From Aldersonia kunmingensis (GTDB taxonomy: Bacteria > Actinomycetota > Actinomycetes > Mycobacteriales > Mycobacteriaceae), in contig NZ_LRRB01000250.1 of assembly GCF_001646865.1 (NCBI RefSeq), positions 1-44,977 of the forward strand: a stretch of 44,977 bases of DNA, given 5' to 3'. Under the pieces are notes generated by a model that worked only from the letters and a program-made list of their open reading frames with translations, ran no database searches and was not told the origin of the DNA. The position numbers were made by a program, and so were the translations under genes. This document shows, piece after piece, positions 26,603 through 34,579 of this stretch (positions within the stretch are counted from its first letter, which is position 1; every line of letters starts with the position of its first letter).

Positions 26603-26649
26603 GGTGTCAATGTAGGTTGACAGCTCGGATCCGTCAATGTTGATTGACA
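26603..26649 (-). promoter_or_regulatory. Leaderless promoter with two overlapping palindromic operators
   Basis: Read leftward, -35 TTGACG (26637-26632), a 17-bp spacer and -10 TACATT (26614-26609) end 6 bases before the ATG at 26602, so transcription should start at or next to the A of ATG. Two palindromes of the same design overlie it: TGTCAA-N6-TTGACA at 26605-26622 (over the -10) and CGTCAA-N6-TTGACA at 26632-26649 (over the -35). Their centres are 27 bp apart. This is the arrangement of a repressor blocking its own promoter. Confidence 0.78.
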
Positions 26650-26674
26650 ACCTGTGCATGAGCGCACTCCATTT

Positions 26675-26729
26675 TCCGGAGTGAACGGAAGCGTTCACCC
26701 CGTCTAACGCAACAAATCTTCCGTTCACG
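26675..26729 (-). repeat. 55-bp palindromic intergenic repeat, copy B
   Basis: Exact reverse complement of 10934-10988, with the same 11-bp arms (GTGAACGGAAG / CTTCCGTTCAC) and inner hairpin. It lies 26 bp upstream of the distal operator of the HTH/Clp-N promoter. Flanking sequences of the two copies are unrelated, so the 55 bp is the full conserved unit. Confidence 0.9.
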
Positions 26730-26767
26730 ACCACTTCAGATGAGCGCTGCAGAAGCGCTCGGTCACC

Positions 26768-26885
26768 GTGATCACGAGCAAATGGCCGCCGCAACCCCAA
26801 TTATTGGGGCCATCCGTTCGGTGTCGCGAGACCGAACAAATGGCCGCCGACACGCCGATCCGAGGGGCCAGATGCTCGTGATCAC
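26768..26885. other. Multi-hairpin palindromic element (closing stem plus three internal hairpins)
   Basis: A 13-bp perfect closing stem, GTGATCACGAGCA (26768-26780) with TGCTCGTGATCAC (26873-26885), encloses three elements. Two 34-bp units (26779-26812 and 26837-26870) share CAAATGGCCGCCG-N14-GGGGCCA but differ in the N14 core; in the first the core forms CCCCAA-TTA-TTGGGG. Between them is a hairpin TTCGGT/ACCGAA (26817-26836) around a TCGCGA centre. It sits between the cysteine desulfhydrase stop (26902) and the HTH promoter. It could be a structured RNA, a terminator complex or a miniature mobile element. No reading frame explains it. I see no other gene in 26603-26901. Confidence 0.7.
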
Positions 26886-26901
26886 CGCGAAAGCAGCGCG
26901 C

Positions 26902-27990
26902 TCAGGACGCCGGCCAGCTCCCGGTCTTGGCGAAATCGTCGAGCTGGGCCGCGGGACCACTCAGGTCCATCCCCTGCTCGCGCACCCAGTCGTCGTCGAA
27001 ATACGTTCCGGTATACCGGTCCCCGCCATCACAGAGCAGCGTGACGACGCTGCCCGACCGGCCGGCCGCGAGCATCTCGGCGATCAGTCCGAACGTGCCC
27101 CACAGGTTGGTGCCGGTCGATCCGCCGACGCGCCGACCGAGCGCCACGCTGCCGTGCCGCATCGCCGCGAGGGACGCCGCGTCGGGAACGGCGATCATCC
27201 GGTCCACGACCTGCGCGATGAAGGACGGCTCGACGCGGGGGCGCCCGATGCCTTCGATCCGCGACGACATCCCGGTCTGGTACTCCCGCGCGCCCGTCTC
27301 GTACGAGCCGAAGAATGCGGAGTTCTCGGGGTCGACGACCGCGAGCCGCGTGTGGTGTCGTCGATAACGGATATAGCGGCCGATCGTGGCGCTCGTCCCG
27401 CCGGTGCCCGCGCCGACGACGACCCAGTCCGGCACCGGATGCTGCTCGAGGGCCAGCTGCTCGAAGATCGACTCGGCGATGTTGTTGTTCCCGCGCCAGT
27501 CCGTGGCCCGCTCGGCGTGCGTGAACTGGTCCATGTAGTGGCCGTCGGTCTCTTCGGCCAGCCGCGCTGCCTCGACGTAGATCGCCGAGGGCTGGTCCAC
27601 GAAGTGACAGCGCCCGCCCTGCGCCTCGATTAGCGCGATCTTCTGCGGGCTCGTGCTTGCGGGCATCACGGCAACGAATTCGAGGCCGAGCAGACTCGCG
27701 AAATACGCCTCGCTGACCGCCGTCGATCCCGATGACGCCTCGACGACGGTGGTGCCTTCGGTGACCCAGCCATTGCAGATCGCGTAGAGGAACAGCGACC
27801 GGGCCAGCCGGTGCTTCAGGCTGCCGGTGATGTGGGTGGATTCGTCTTTGAGATAGAGCTGCACCGACCAGTCGGCAGGTAGCGGATATCGCAGCAGGTG
27901 GGTGTCGGCGCTGCGTTGAGCGTCCGCCTCGATGAGCCGGACCGCATTGTCGACCCATTCACGGGAGACGCTGCGGTCAACGGTGGTCAT
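26902..27990 (-). CDS. cds1: PLP-dependent L-cysteine desulfhydrase, Cds1-like
   Basis: A 362-residue fold-type II PLP enzyme of the cysteine synthase superfamily. The PLP Lys is K59 in [18 protein letters not shown]; the phosphate-binding loop is [33 protein letters not shown] and [12 protein letters not shown] are further active-site segments. The length and the [18 protein letters not shown] pattern match mycobacterial Cds1 (Rv3684), which converts cysteine to pyruvate, ammonia and hydrogen sulfide. A cysteine synthase role cannot be excluded by sequence alone. Its ATG overlaps the stop of the upstream DUF4229 gene (ATGA), so the two are coupled. Confidence 0.83.
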   Translation of the reverse strand: MTTVDRSVSREWVDNAVRLIEADAQRSADTHLLRYPLPADWSVQLYLKDESTHITGSLKHRLARSLFLYAICNGWVTEGTTVVEASSGSTAVSEAYFASLLGLEFVAVMPASTSPQKIALIEAQGGRCHFVDQPSAIYVEAARLAEETDGHYMDQFTHAERATDWRGNNNIAESIFEQLALEQHPVPDWVVVGAGTGGTSATIGRYIRYRRHHTRLAVVDPENSAFFGSYETGAREYQTGMSSRIEGIGRPRVEPSFIAQVVDRMIAVPDAASLAAMRHGSVALGRRVGGSTGTNLWGTFGLIAEMLAAGRSGSVVTLLCDGGDRYTGTYFDDDWVREQGMDLSGPAAQLDDFAKTGSWPAS

Positions 27991-28355
27991 CGCGACGCGC
28001 TCCCGCCTTCCCCGTCGCCGCGGCGGGCGGCGCCATCCTTACCGTCACCGCGCAGCTTGGCACGCAGATCCGCCTTGTCGCGGCGGCGCTTCTCGTCGAC
28101 ATCGGTAATGGATTCGTTGACCTGGATGCGCAGCTTCTTGAACAGCACGAGCGACAGCGGAAGTGCAATGACTACGGCGAAAATCAACGCGACGAGCAGC
28201 GGAACATCGACGTCTACGAGCGCTGCAACACCGAGGATGACGGCCGCGAGAACGATGACGAGACCGAGCCGTGCCAAGGTGTAGAGCGCGAGGTTGCGTG
28301 CCAACCGACCGCCCGGGCTAGTCGTCGAGTGGGGAGTCGGAGTATCTTCGGCCAC
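27987..28355 (-). CDS. DUF4229 membrane protein
   Basis: About 122 residues from GTG 28355. A polar N-terminus ([15 protein letters not shown]) leads into two adjacent membrane helices, [20 protein letters not shown] and [21 protein letters not shown] highly charged cytoplasmic tail follows ([20 protein letters not shown]). This is the DUF4229 layout of Mycobacteriales. ATG 28382 or the longer frame to 28415 are alternatives; none has a good RBS. The function is unknown; its stop overlaps the Cds1-like start by 4 bp. Confidence 0.75.
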   Translation of the reverse strand: MAEDTPTPHSTTSPGGRLARNLALYTLARLGLVIVLAAVILGVAALVDVDVPLLVALIFAVVIALPLSLVLFKKLRIQVNESITDVDEKRRRDKADLRAKLRGDGKDGAARRGDGEGGSASR

Positions 28356-28547
28356 CAGGTCAGCGTAGGCGATGCGCTGCATGCGCCCGCTCGCCGGGAC
28401 CGGAATCCCGCCCAATCTTTGGCGAGTCCCGAGTATCCGTTTTGTCCATTACCTCCCCTTTACCTGAATTAGAGGGTTCGAGTACCCGGGCCTCCGAATG
28501 CAACTATGGCGACGGCAACCGACGTCGAGAACCCGGGGGTAAAACCG

Positions 28548-28760
28548 ATGACCGCACCCGCCTTTCATGGTGGCCACGAAGCCTTGATGACCCCTGGGCA
28601 GGTGGCGGCGCTGTTCCACGTCGATCCCAAGACCGTGACCAGGTGGGCGCTCGCCGGACGGCTGAGTTCGCTCCGCACACCGGGTGGTCATCGCCGGTTC
28701 CGCGAGGCCGAGGTCATGAATCTGCTGGCCTCCCTCACCACCGAAGCAACGGTCAGCTGA
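28548..28760 (+). CDS. bldC: BldC-like small MerR-type DNA-binding protein
   Basis: 70 residues. The winged HTH is ALMTPGQVAALFHVDPKTVTRWALAG followed by RLSSLRTPGGHRRFREAEV, which is the BldC signature. BldC is a 68-residue developmental regulator in Streptomyces that binds DNA cooperatively at direct repeats; close homologues exist across actinobacteria including non-sporulating ones. ATG 28548, behind GGGGG, gives the standard length; ATG 28506 would add 14 residues. A hairpin with a T-run follows. The regulon in this organism is unknown. Confidence 0.9.
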   Translation: MTAPAFHGGHEALMTPGQVAALFHVDPKTVTRWALAGRLSSLRTPGGHRRFREAEVMNLLASLTTEATVS

Positions 28761-28771
28761 CCTCTGCTTTG

Positions 28772-28793
28772 ACCTATCGACCGGTAGGTTTTT
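28772..28793 (+). terminator. Intrinsic terminator after bldC
   Basis: ACCTATC-GACC-GGTAGGT forms a 7-bp stem (one G-T pair) with a 4-nt loop and runs straight into TTTTT (28789-28793). It lies 12 bp after the stop and is the most classical intrinsic terminator in the window. Confidence 0.72.
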
Positions 28794-28845
28794 ACTTGCC
28801 GCCCGGTTAATAGCGGGTGTATTTTCGGCCCACAGGAGGGTCGCG

Positions 28846-29730
28846 ATGGCACCTAACGTCAGGTCGTCCGGTTCGCCCGAAGGGCCGGACCGTGTGCCCG
28901 CTCGTGCCTGGTGGCGAAAATACGCAGCCGCACTGATCGTCAACGACCCCTCGCGGCGCGTAGTCGGCACCGCACGCCGCCCCGCCTGGTGGTTCGAAAT
29001 CGCGCTTCTTGCCGCGTGCTACGCCGTGTACAGCATGATTCGCAACCATGTCGGCAACGTCCGCGAAGCGGCCTACGCGAACGCGAACATCATCGCCGAC
29101 ATCGAGAACGCCCTCGCGATCGATGTGGAACCCCTGCTCAATGACTGGCTGCACGGGAATCCGGTAGTCGCGGTCCCGTCCTGCTTCTACTACGCGTCAC
29201 TGCATTTCGTCGTCACACCGGCGCTGTTGATCTGGCTTTACGTCCGCCGCCCACAGGTCTACACACGGGCGCGCTCCGTACTCATGCTCGCGACGGGTGC
29301 GGCCCTGATCGGCTTCTATCTCACGCCGACGGCGCCACCGCGCCTGATCGGCGAGCCCAATGGACTGCACGACATCATGGCCGAGTTCGCCGGCTGGGGT
29401 TGGTGGCCCGACAGCGGCGCGCCTGCCTCGGATGCGATCTCCAACCCGTACGCCGCAATGCCCTCGGTGCACTGCATGTGGGCGATCTGGGTCGGGCTGG
29501 TCCTGTTCGCCTGCGCGCAGCCGATCTGGCTCCGGATGGTCGGCCTCGCCCACCCCATCATCACCGTTTTCGTGGTGATGGCGACCGGCAATCATTTCCT
29601 GCTCGACGCCGTCGCCGGCCTGGCATTGCTGGCCATTTCGCTGCTGGTCGTCGTCCTACTCAGCAAGCGTCGTAGTGCGCGACAATTGACCCAGAAAAGC
29701 GAGATCGAGGACAGAGAACTGGCAGCATGA
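28846..29730 (+). CDS. PAP2-superfamily membrane phosphatase/phosphotransferase (inositol-phosphotransferase-like)
   Basis: 294 residues with about six membrane helices. The catalytic motifs are PSVHCMWAIWVG (SxxxH type) and ATGNHFLLDAVAG (HxxxD type). The first PAP2 motif is weak (the region around TPTAPPRLIGE), which is typical of the Aur1/Ipt1-like PAP2_3 branch. It probably transfers or hydrolyses a phosphate headgroup on a lipid at the outer membrane leaflet. ATG 28846 follows GGAGGG. Its stop overlaps the next TetR gene start, so the two form an operon. Confidence 0.87.
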   Translation: MAPNVRSSGSPEGPDRVPARAWWRKYAAALIVNDPSRRVVGTARRPAWWFEIALLAACYAVYSMIRNHVGNVREAAYANANIIADIENALAIDVEPLLNDWLHGNPVVAVPSCFYYASLHFVVTPALLIWLYVRRPQVYTRARSVLMLATGAALIGFYLTPTAPPRLIGEPNGLHDIMAEFAGWGWWPDSGAPASDAISNPYAAMPSVHCMWAIWVGLVLFACAQPIWLRMVGLAHPIITVFVVMATGNHFLLDAVAGLALLAISLLVVVLLSKRRSARQLTQKSEIEDRELAA

Positions 29731-30305
29731 CTGCCCCATCGCCCACCCGCGAAGGCACCAGGGAACGCATCCTGGCTGCCGCTGTCGTCCTGTTCGCCGA
29801 CCACGGTTTCGAGGCGACGTCGCTGCAACAGATCGCCGATGTCCTGCCGGTGACGAAGGCCGCGCTGTACTACCACTTCCGGTCCAAGGACGATCTGCTC
29901 GCCGCGCTCGTCGAGCCGATCTTCGCCGACCTCGAGGCACGGCTCCGGGCCGCCGAGATCGACAAGCCGTCGCCGGCCGCCCGCCGCGCGGCGCTCACCG
30001 ATTTCCTCGACGGACTCCTCGCACACCAGCAGCTGATCGGGTTCATCACCCGTGACCCCGCGGCCCGGGCGAACCCGATCGTCCTCGCGCAAACCGAGCG
30101 CGTTCGCGAGCACATCGACACTCTGCTGCTCGGCGCAGACCTCGACGAGTCCGAGCAGATCGTGGCGAGCATGGCGCTCGGCGGCATGTACAGCGCAGTC
30201 GTCGATCATGGTGACGCCGACCCCGATCTGCTCCGGCCGATAGTCGTGGAATCCATCGAGGCGATGCTGCGCACCATCCGCCGCCGTCACAAGGTCGCGC
30301 ACTGA
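29727..30305 (+). CDS. TetR-family regulator coupled to the PAP2 gene
   Basis: 192 residues. The N-terminal HTH is RERILAAAVVLFADHGFEATSLQQIADVLPVTKAALYYHFRSKDDLL, followed by a ligand-binding all-helical domain. ATGA overlap with the PAP2 gene indicates that they are co-translated, and the regulator may sense a lipid product related to that enzyme. No palindrome was recognised immediately upstream of the PAP2 gene. Confidence 0.9.
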   Translation: MTAPSPTREGTRERILAAAVVLFADHGFEATSLQQIADVLPVTKAALYYHFRSKDDLLAALVEPIFADLEARLRAAEIDKPSPAARRAALTDFLDGLLAHQQLIGFITRDPAARANPIVLAQTERVREHIDTLLLGADLDESEQIVASMALGGMYSAVVDHGDADPDLLRPIVVESIEAMLRTIRRRHKVAH

Positions 30306-30375
30306 TCTCGGCTGACCCCACGCGTATGCCTTTGTGACCTAGCGGCGCTAGTCTCGACAGCAGGAGGTGGGCGTC

Positions 30376-30567
30376 GTGATCTACGTATTGGCGCTGATCG
30401 TGCTGGTGACGCTGGCCGTGCTGGCCTGGAAGGCATTCGGTCCCCAGTTGCGCACGCCGAGTCCCGGGCGAGTCCGTGGCCCGGAGGACGATCCCGACTT
30501 CATGTGGCGCATGAAGCGCGAGCGCCGCTCCGATGGACCCGAGCCGGACCAGCGCGACGCGCAGTAG
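30376..30567 (+). CDS. Small single-TM protein
   Basis: 63 residues. An N-terminal membrane helix (IYVLALIVLVTLAVLAWKAF) is followed by a polar, charged cytoplasmic tail (GPEDDPDFMWRMKRERRSDG). CAGGAGG lies 9-15 bases before GTG 30376, which favours a real gene. No family was recognised. It is convergent with the TetR gene at 30572, with only 4 bp between the stops. Confidence 0.7.
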   Translation: MIYVLALIVLVTLAVLAWKAFGPQLRTPSPGRVRGPEDDPDFMWRMKRERRSDGPEPDQRDAQ

Positions 30568-30571
30568 GTCC

Positions 30572-31213
30572 CTAACCGCTCGGGCGAGTTCGAAGCCCGT
30601 CCAGAATCACGTTCATTCCCGCGACGGCCTCGTCGTGTGCTGCTGTCGAACCGCCGGACGTGGCGATGAACAACGCGGCTTCGTCGAGCGCGGCGAGCAG
30701 GATGTTCGCCAGGACATCGATCGGCACCCCTGCGGCCAGGTCCCCGTCCTTCGACGCCTGCTCGAGCAAGGCGCGCATCACCGTGACCCCGTGGCGACTC
30801 TCGATCTCTCGCCAGCGCTGCCATCCCAAAACCGCGCGACCGTCGATGAGCAGAATTCGTTGCACATCGGGACTCAGGCAGGCTCGAAGAAATGCGTGCG
30901 CTTCCTGCTGCAGGAGATCGAACGCCCCGGCGTTGTCGGTCACGGTGAATTCGGCGGCAACATTTCTGAGTAGCTCTTGCTCGATATCGAGCACCACCGC
31001 CTCGAAGAGCGCCTTCTTGTCTGCGAAGTGGTGATAGAGCGCCCCGCGCGTACCTACTCCGGCGGCAGCGACGATCTCGTCGGTGCTGGTGTCGTCGAAA
31101 CCCTTGGTCACAAACAACTTTCGCGCGGCGGCAACGAGGGCCTCCTTGGTGGCCTCGGCCTGCGCCGCCCGGCGTGCCCGGGTGGGGTTGGGGTCCGACG
31201 AGGCAGCGCTCAC
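30572..31213 (-). CDS. TetR-family regulator divergent to the beta-propeller/cholesterol-oxidase operon
   Basis: 213 residues. The HTH spans EATKEALVAAARKLFVTKGFDDTSTDEIVAAAGVGTRGALYHHFADKKALF; the C-terminal domain (RILLIDGRAVLGWQRWREIE) is typical of TetR_C ligand-binding domains. The start is GTG 31213. A perfect 20-bp palindrome lies 49 bp upstream in the divergent promoter region, so it most likely represses itself and the secreted-protein operon starting at 31386. The ligand is unknown; a sterol or its oxidation product is one possibility given the target. Confidence 0.9.
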   Translation of the reverse strand: MSAASSDPNPTRARRAAQAEATKEALVAAARKLFVTKGFDDTSTDEIVAAAGVGTRGALYHHFADKKALFEAVVLDIEQELLRNVAAEFTVTDNAGAFDLLQQEAHAFLRACLSPDVQRILLIDGRAVLGWQRWREIESRHGVTVMRALLEQASKDGDLAAGVPIDVLANILLAALDEAALFIATSGGSTAAHDEAVAGMNVILDGLRTRPSG

Positions 31214-31261
31214 GGGAGAAACCCTATTGCACTCGTGGGGTGGCTGAGATACGGTCGCATC

Positions 31262-31281
31262 TCACATACAGCTGTATGTGA
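31262..31281. promoter_or_regulatory. Perfect 20-bp palindromic operator, probably for the TetR regulator
   Basis: TCACATACAGCTGTATGTGA is perfectly symmetrical. It lies between divergent genes, 49 bp from the TetR start and 105 bp before the beta-propeller start. Perfect palindromes of this size are typical TetR-family sites. Confidence 0.82.
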
Positions 31282-31385
31282 AGTTCCAACAGGCACGGCC
31301 CGGAACTCGGGGGCCTCGGCGCACCCGAATGACTGCTGCCCAAATGCATTACGTCCCAGCATGTTCACTGTCGAACAGGAGCGTT

Positions 31386-32477
31386 GTGCGAACGAGAATT
31401 CTGACCGCCGCGTGTGCGACCCTGATGTCCGTAGGTGCCCTGGTGGGCCCGGCAATCGCGACTGCCCAACCGAGTTTGGATTGCAGCCCGCAGGCCCTGA
31501 AGAACCGCGGCTACTTCTCCAATCAAGGCGACGGAACCGTTTCCATACTGGACCTCACAACCAATCGCGTGGTGGGAACGATCGGCGGGTTCGAGCATCC
31601 GTGGAACGTCAACGTCAACGCCGACGGCACAAAGTTGTATGTGGATGACGTCCCGGTATTCGATCTCGGTTACGCAAATATCTCCGTCGTCGACACCTGC
31701 ACCCACGCCGTGCGGAAACGGATTCCGACGTCCGGCTTGGCCATCGGGTCGGCCCCCGCGCACGGACGCGAAGTATTCACGGCGGCGTATATCCCCCGGG
31801 AACTACTCGTGCTCGACACCGCACGGGATGAGGTGACCGCGACCTATCGCACTACATCGATTCCGTCGGGCGTGATCGGTGATGAACATGGAAAAGACTT
31901 GTGGGTCACCGCCTTTCCGAACCTCGTCTACCACATCGACCGACGGACCGGCGTGTCCACCGAGAGCACTCCCATCTACACCGCCGGGCCGGCACCACAG
32001 CAGATGGCGCTCTCACCGGACGGATCCACGCTGTCCGTTGCGGACAGCACCGGTATCTCCCTCATCGACACCGCGACGAAAAGCATTCGCGCGCGAGTGG
32101 TCCTGCCAGGGGAGTTGAGTTCCCCCGCGTACGGCGGCGTGAGCCCCGACGGGAGACACCTGTGGATGGCGTACTTCAGCGGCCAGGTCGCCGTCATCGA
32201 CATCGCCACCGGACACGTCCGCCGCATCCACCAAACCGGCGGCTGGGGCATCGGCGTCACCTTCTCCAAGGACGGCAGCCGCGTATACGTCCCGACAACC
32301 CCGCCGGGCACGGTTATCAGCCCCTTGGGAATCGGCTATGCGATCCCGGCGTTCGTCAAGTCCTGGCGCCCCGGTGGAGTTGTACGCATCTATGACACAA
32401 CAACATTCGGCGAAGTCGGCGAGATCACCGCTGGAAACCTACCAATGGCCGTCGCGATTCCCGGGGTCGTGAAATAG
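31386..32477 (+). CDS. Secreted YncE-like beta-propeller protein
   Basis: 363 residues. An N-terminal signal peptide (from GTG 31386; hydrophobic core ending near PAIATAQPS) precedes repeated beta-propeller blades of the YVTN type: GTVSILDLTTNRVVGTIGGF, ISVVDTCTHAVRKRI, LLVLDTARDEVTATY, ISLIDTATKSIRARVVL, VAVIDIATGHVRRIH and VVRIYDTTTFGEVGEIT. About six to seven blades are visible. CAGGAG lies upstream of the GTG. It is followed 11 bp later by an exported FAD oxidase, so the two are co-transcribed. No haem, PQQ or catalytic motif was recognised; it may be a partner or scaffold protein. Confidence 0.85.
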   Translation: MRTRILTAACATLMSVGALVGPAIATAQPSLDCSPQALKNRGYFSNQGDGTVSILDLTTNRVVGTIGGFEHPWNVNVNADGTKLYVDDVPVFDLGYANISVVDTCTHAVRKRIPTSGLAIGSAPAHGREVFTAAYIPRELLVLDTARDEVTATYRTTSIPSGVIGDEHGKDLWVTAFPNLVYHIDRRTGVSTESTPIYTAGPAPQQMALSPDGSTLSVADSTGISLIDTATKSIRARVVLPGELSSPAYGGVSPDGRHLWMAYFSGQVAVIDIATGHVRRIHQTGGWGIGVTFSKDGSRVYVPTTPPGTVISPLGIGYAIPAFVKSWRPGGVVRIYDTTTFGEVGEITAGNLPMAVAIPGVVK

Positions 32478-32488
32478 GGGGTCCGCAT

Positions 32489-34174
32489 ATGGCCGACATC
32501 CCACGGCGCTCCGCGCTGATCGGCGCCGCACTCGCGACCGCCGGGGCCTTCCTGAGCGGATTGAGCCCGGCGCACGCGTCACCGCCGTTACGTGAACTCC
32601 GCACTCGAGCGGTCGTGATCGGCGCCGGCCTGGCGGGCGCTATCACCGCATACCGGTTGGCAGAGGCCGGAGTTCAGACCCTCGTGCTCGAACGAGGCAG
32701 ACGCTGGGCGGTCAGCCCCGCCGGAAATACCTTCGCCACCACGCGCGCTGTCGACAAGCGGGTGTTCTACGCCGCCGGGTCCCCTCCCCTGCCCGGTGTC
32801 GACCTTCCCATCGAGCCGTACCCGGGAATTCTCGAGATCCTGCCCGGCGACGGGATGGCGGTAGTGTGCGGCGCGGGCGTCGGCGGCGGCACCCTCGTCT
32901 ACGCGGGTGCCACGATCCGGCCTCGCGAAGCGGCATTCGGCGAGATGCTGCCCACGGTCGACTGGCGAACGATGGACGCCGAATACTACCCCCGCGCGGC
33001 GCGACGACTGCAGGCCACGCCCGTTCCGGATGACGTTCTGGCGCACCCGAATTGGACCGGGGTGCGCGCTTTCATGAAGATGGGCGAGGATGCCGGGATG
33101 CGGCCGGAACGCGTCCTGCAGACCGTCGATTGGAACATCGTCAGGCAGGAACTCGCCGGGGAGCGGGTGCCTGCGCTCAGCATCGGCGAGTACCTCCTTG
33201 GCGTCAACAGCGGTGCGCGGAACTCCGTCGACAAGACCTATCTGGCGCAGGCGGAACGCACCGGCAAAGTCAGCGTCGCGCCGTTGCACCGCGTTCTGGA
33301 CATCGGATTCGACGCCAGGACCAGTCGCTTCACACTGACCGTGGAGCAGGTCAGCGAGACCGGAGCGGTCCTCGCACACGTGCGCGTCGTCGCCGACGCG
33401 GTGTTCTGCTCCGCAGGGTCGGTGGGAACCTCGAAGCTGCTTGTCGCCGCTCGCGAGACCGGGACGCTGGTCAATCTCAACGAGGAAATCGGTCGGCACT
33501 GGGGCGGCAACGGCGACGAAGGCTGGGCCAACCTGCTGACATCGAGCCCGATCGGGGTGATGCAGGGCGGTGGCATCAGTGCCGCGATCCGCGACGACAC
33601 CAACCCGGCCAGGCCGACCGTCCTGGAGAACGTGGGTCTCCCCGTTCCATTAGAAATGCACGTCATGGGCATGCTCTGCATGAGTGTCTGCCCACCGGCG
33701 GGCGAATTCCGCTACCACGCGGCGACCGGTGACGTCACCCCGTTCTGGCCTGCAGGCGTCGAAGCCGCCGACCGGGCGGCAACCCGCAACCTCGCCCGAA
33801 CAGTCGGCGCCGGCCCGAACACGTCGGGCGCCGAACTGTCCGTGGCGATCGATCGAGCCATCCGTGCCATCGCCGACCAACCCGGCATGAGCACTCAGGC
33901 CCGCGGACTAATGCACCTGCTCACAGGCGCCCCGACCCGCTCGGTCAATGTCGGGCCGCTGGCTCCCTTCACCGGGCACCCACTGGGCGGTGCCACACTG
34001 AACACCGCGTGCGACAACTTCGGACGGGTCGACGGCTATCGCGGGCTGTACGTCACCGACGCTGCGCTCATCCCCGGTTCGACCGGTGGATGCAATCCGA
34101 CGTGGACGATCGCAGCGCTTGCCGAACGGTGCCTCGACACCATCGTCCAGCAGGACGTTGGGGTGGTGTTCTAG
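32489..34174 (+). CDS. choE: Exported GMC-family oxidoreductase, cholesterol-oxidase type
   Basis: 561 residues. The N-terminus [19 protein letters not shown] followed by HASPP is a twin-arginine-like export signal. The FAD-binding GxGxxG is [20 protein letters not shown], followed by LERG. GMC signature regions ([25 protein letters not shown]) are present. The C-terminus [18 protein letters not shown]...[10 protein letters not shown]...[12 protein letters not shown] closely follows type I cholesterol oxidases, with H497 and N536 in the positions of the Streptomyces catalytic His447 and Asn485. It would oxidise a 3-beta-hydroxysterol and reduce oxygen to hydrogen peroxide outside the cell. 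The true sterol or alcohol substrate is not proven. It is probably controlled by the divergent TetR. Confidence 0.85.
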   Translation: MADIPRRSALIGAALATAGAFLSGLSPAHASPPLRELRTRAVVIGAGLAGAITAYRLAEAGVQTLVLERGRRWAVSPAGNTFATTRAVDKRVFYAAGSPPLPGVDLPIEPYPGILEILPGDGMAVVCGAGVGGGTLVYAGATIRPREAAFGEMLPTVDWRTMDAEYYPRAARRLQATPVPDDVLAHPNWTGVRAFMKMGEDAGMRPERVLQTVDWNIVRQELAGERVPALSIGEYLLGVNSGARNSVDKTYLAQAERTGKVSVAPLHRVLDIGFDARTSRFTLTVEQVSETGAVLAHVRVVADAVFCSAGSVGTSKLLVAARETGTLVNLNEEIGRHWGGNGDEGWANLLTSSPIGVMQGGGISAAIRDDTNPARPTVLENVGLPVPLEMHVMGMLCMSVCPPAGEFRYHAATGDVTPFWPAGVEAADRAATRNLARTVGAGPNTSGAELSVAIDRAIRAIADQPGMSTQARGLMHLLTGAPTRSVNVGPLAPFTGHPLGGATLNTACDNFGRVDGYRGLYVTDAALIPGSTGGCNPTWTIAALAERCLDTIVQQDVGVVF

Positions 34175-34284
34175 CCCGACTGGCGCGTGGTCGTACGGAA
34201 ACGATCTTCGAATGGCACAATCAGCGGTATCGAGATCGGGAATTCGATGTGAGTCCCCGGATCGAGTTTGTAGGGAGTATTGGT

Positions 34285-34488
34285 ATGACGCAGGGCACTG
34301 TGAAGTGGTTTAACGGCGAAAAGGGCTTCGGCTTCATCGCACCCGACGACGGAACTCCGGACGTCTTCGTGCACTACTCGGAGATCCAGGGCAGCGGCTT
34401 CAAGTCGCTCGAGGAGAACCAGCGGGTGGAGTTCGAGGTGGGTCAGGGCCAGAAGGGCCCCCAGGCCACGAACGTTCGGGCTGTCTAA
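34285..34488 (+). CDS. Cold-shock protein, CspA family
   Basis: 67 residues forming a single cold-shock domain. [20 protein letters not shown] carries RNP-1 and [10 protein letters not shown] carries RNP-2; [24 protein letters not shown] completes the OB fold. It binds single-stranded nucleic acid. TAGGGAG is the RBS before ATG 34285. It is monocistronic, with 110 bp upstream and a terminator hairpin downstream. Confidence 0.95.
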   Translation: MTQGTVKWFNGEKGFGFIAPDDGTPDVFVHYSEIQGSGFKSLEENQRVEFEVGQGQKGPQATNVRAV

Positions 34489-34496
34489 CAAGCCTT

Positions 34497-34527
34497 CGAG
34501 GACCGCATCCGACTGATGCGGTCCTCG
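34497..34527. terminator. Hairpin terminator after the cold-shock gene
   Basis: CGAGGACCGCAT (34497-34508) pairs perfectly with ATGCGGTCCTCG (34516-34527) around a 7-nt loop. It sits between the convergent csp and ccsB genes and can serve both. Confidence 0.82.
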
Positions 34528-34579
34528 CTCGTTAGGCCCAGTTCTTCAACAACCGGCGCGAGGATCCTCGGCCGGGGAG

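Noticed and set aside
26603-26800. Longer N-terminus for the HTH protein starting at 26659 or 26800.
   Set aside because: It would translate the promoter, both operators and the 55-bp repeat; the same peptide appears out of context at the other repeat copy, showing it is repeat DNA and not protein-coding.
28469-28498. GGGTTCGAGTACCC looks like a tRNA T-arm upstream of the bldC-like gene.
   Set aside because: The loop is too short or long for a standard T-arm and no anticodon arm, D-arm or acceptor stem can be built around it.
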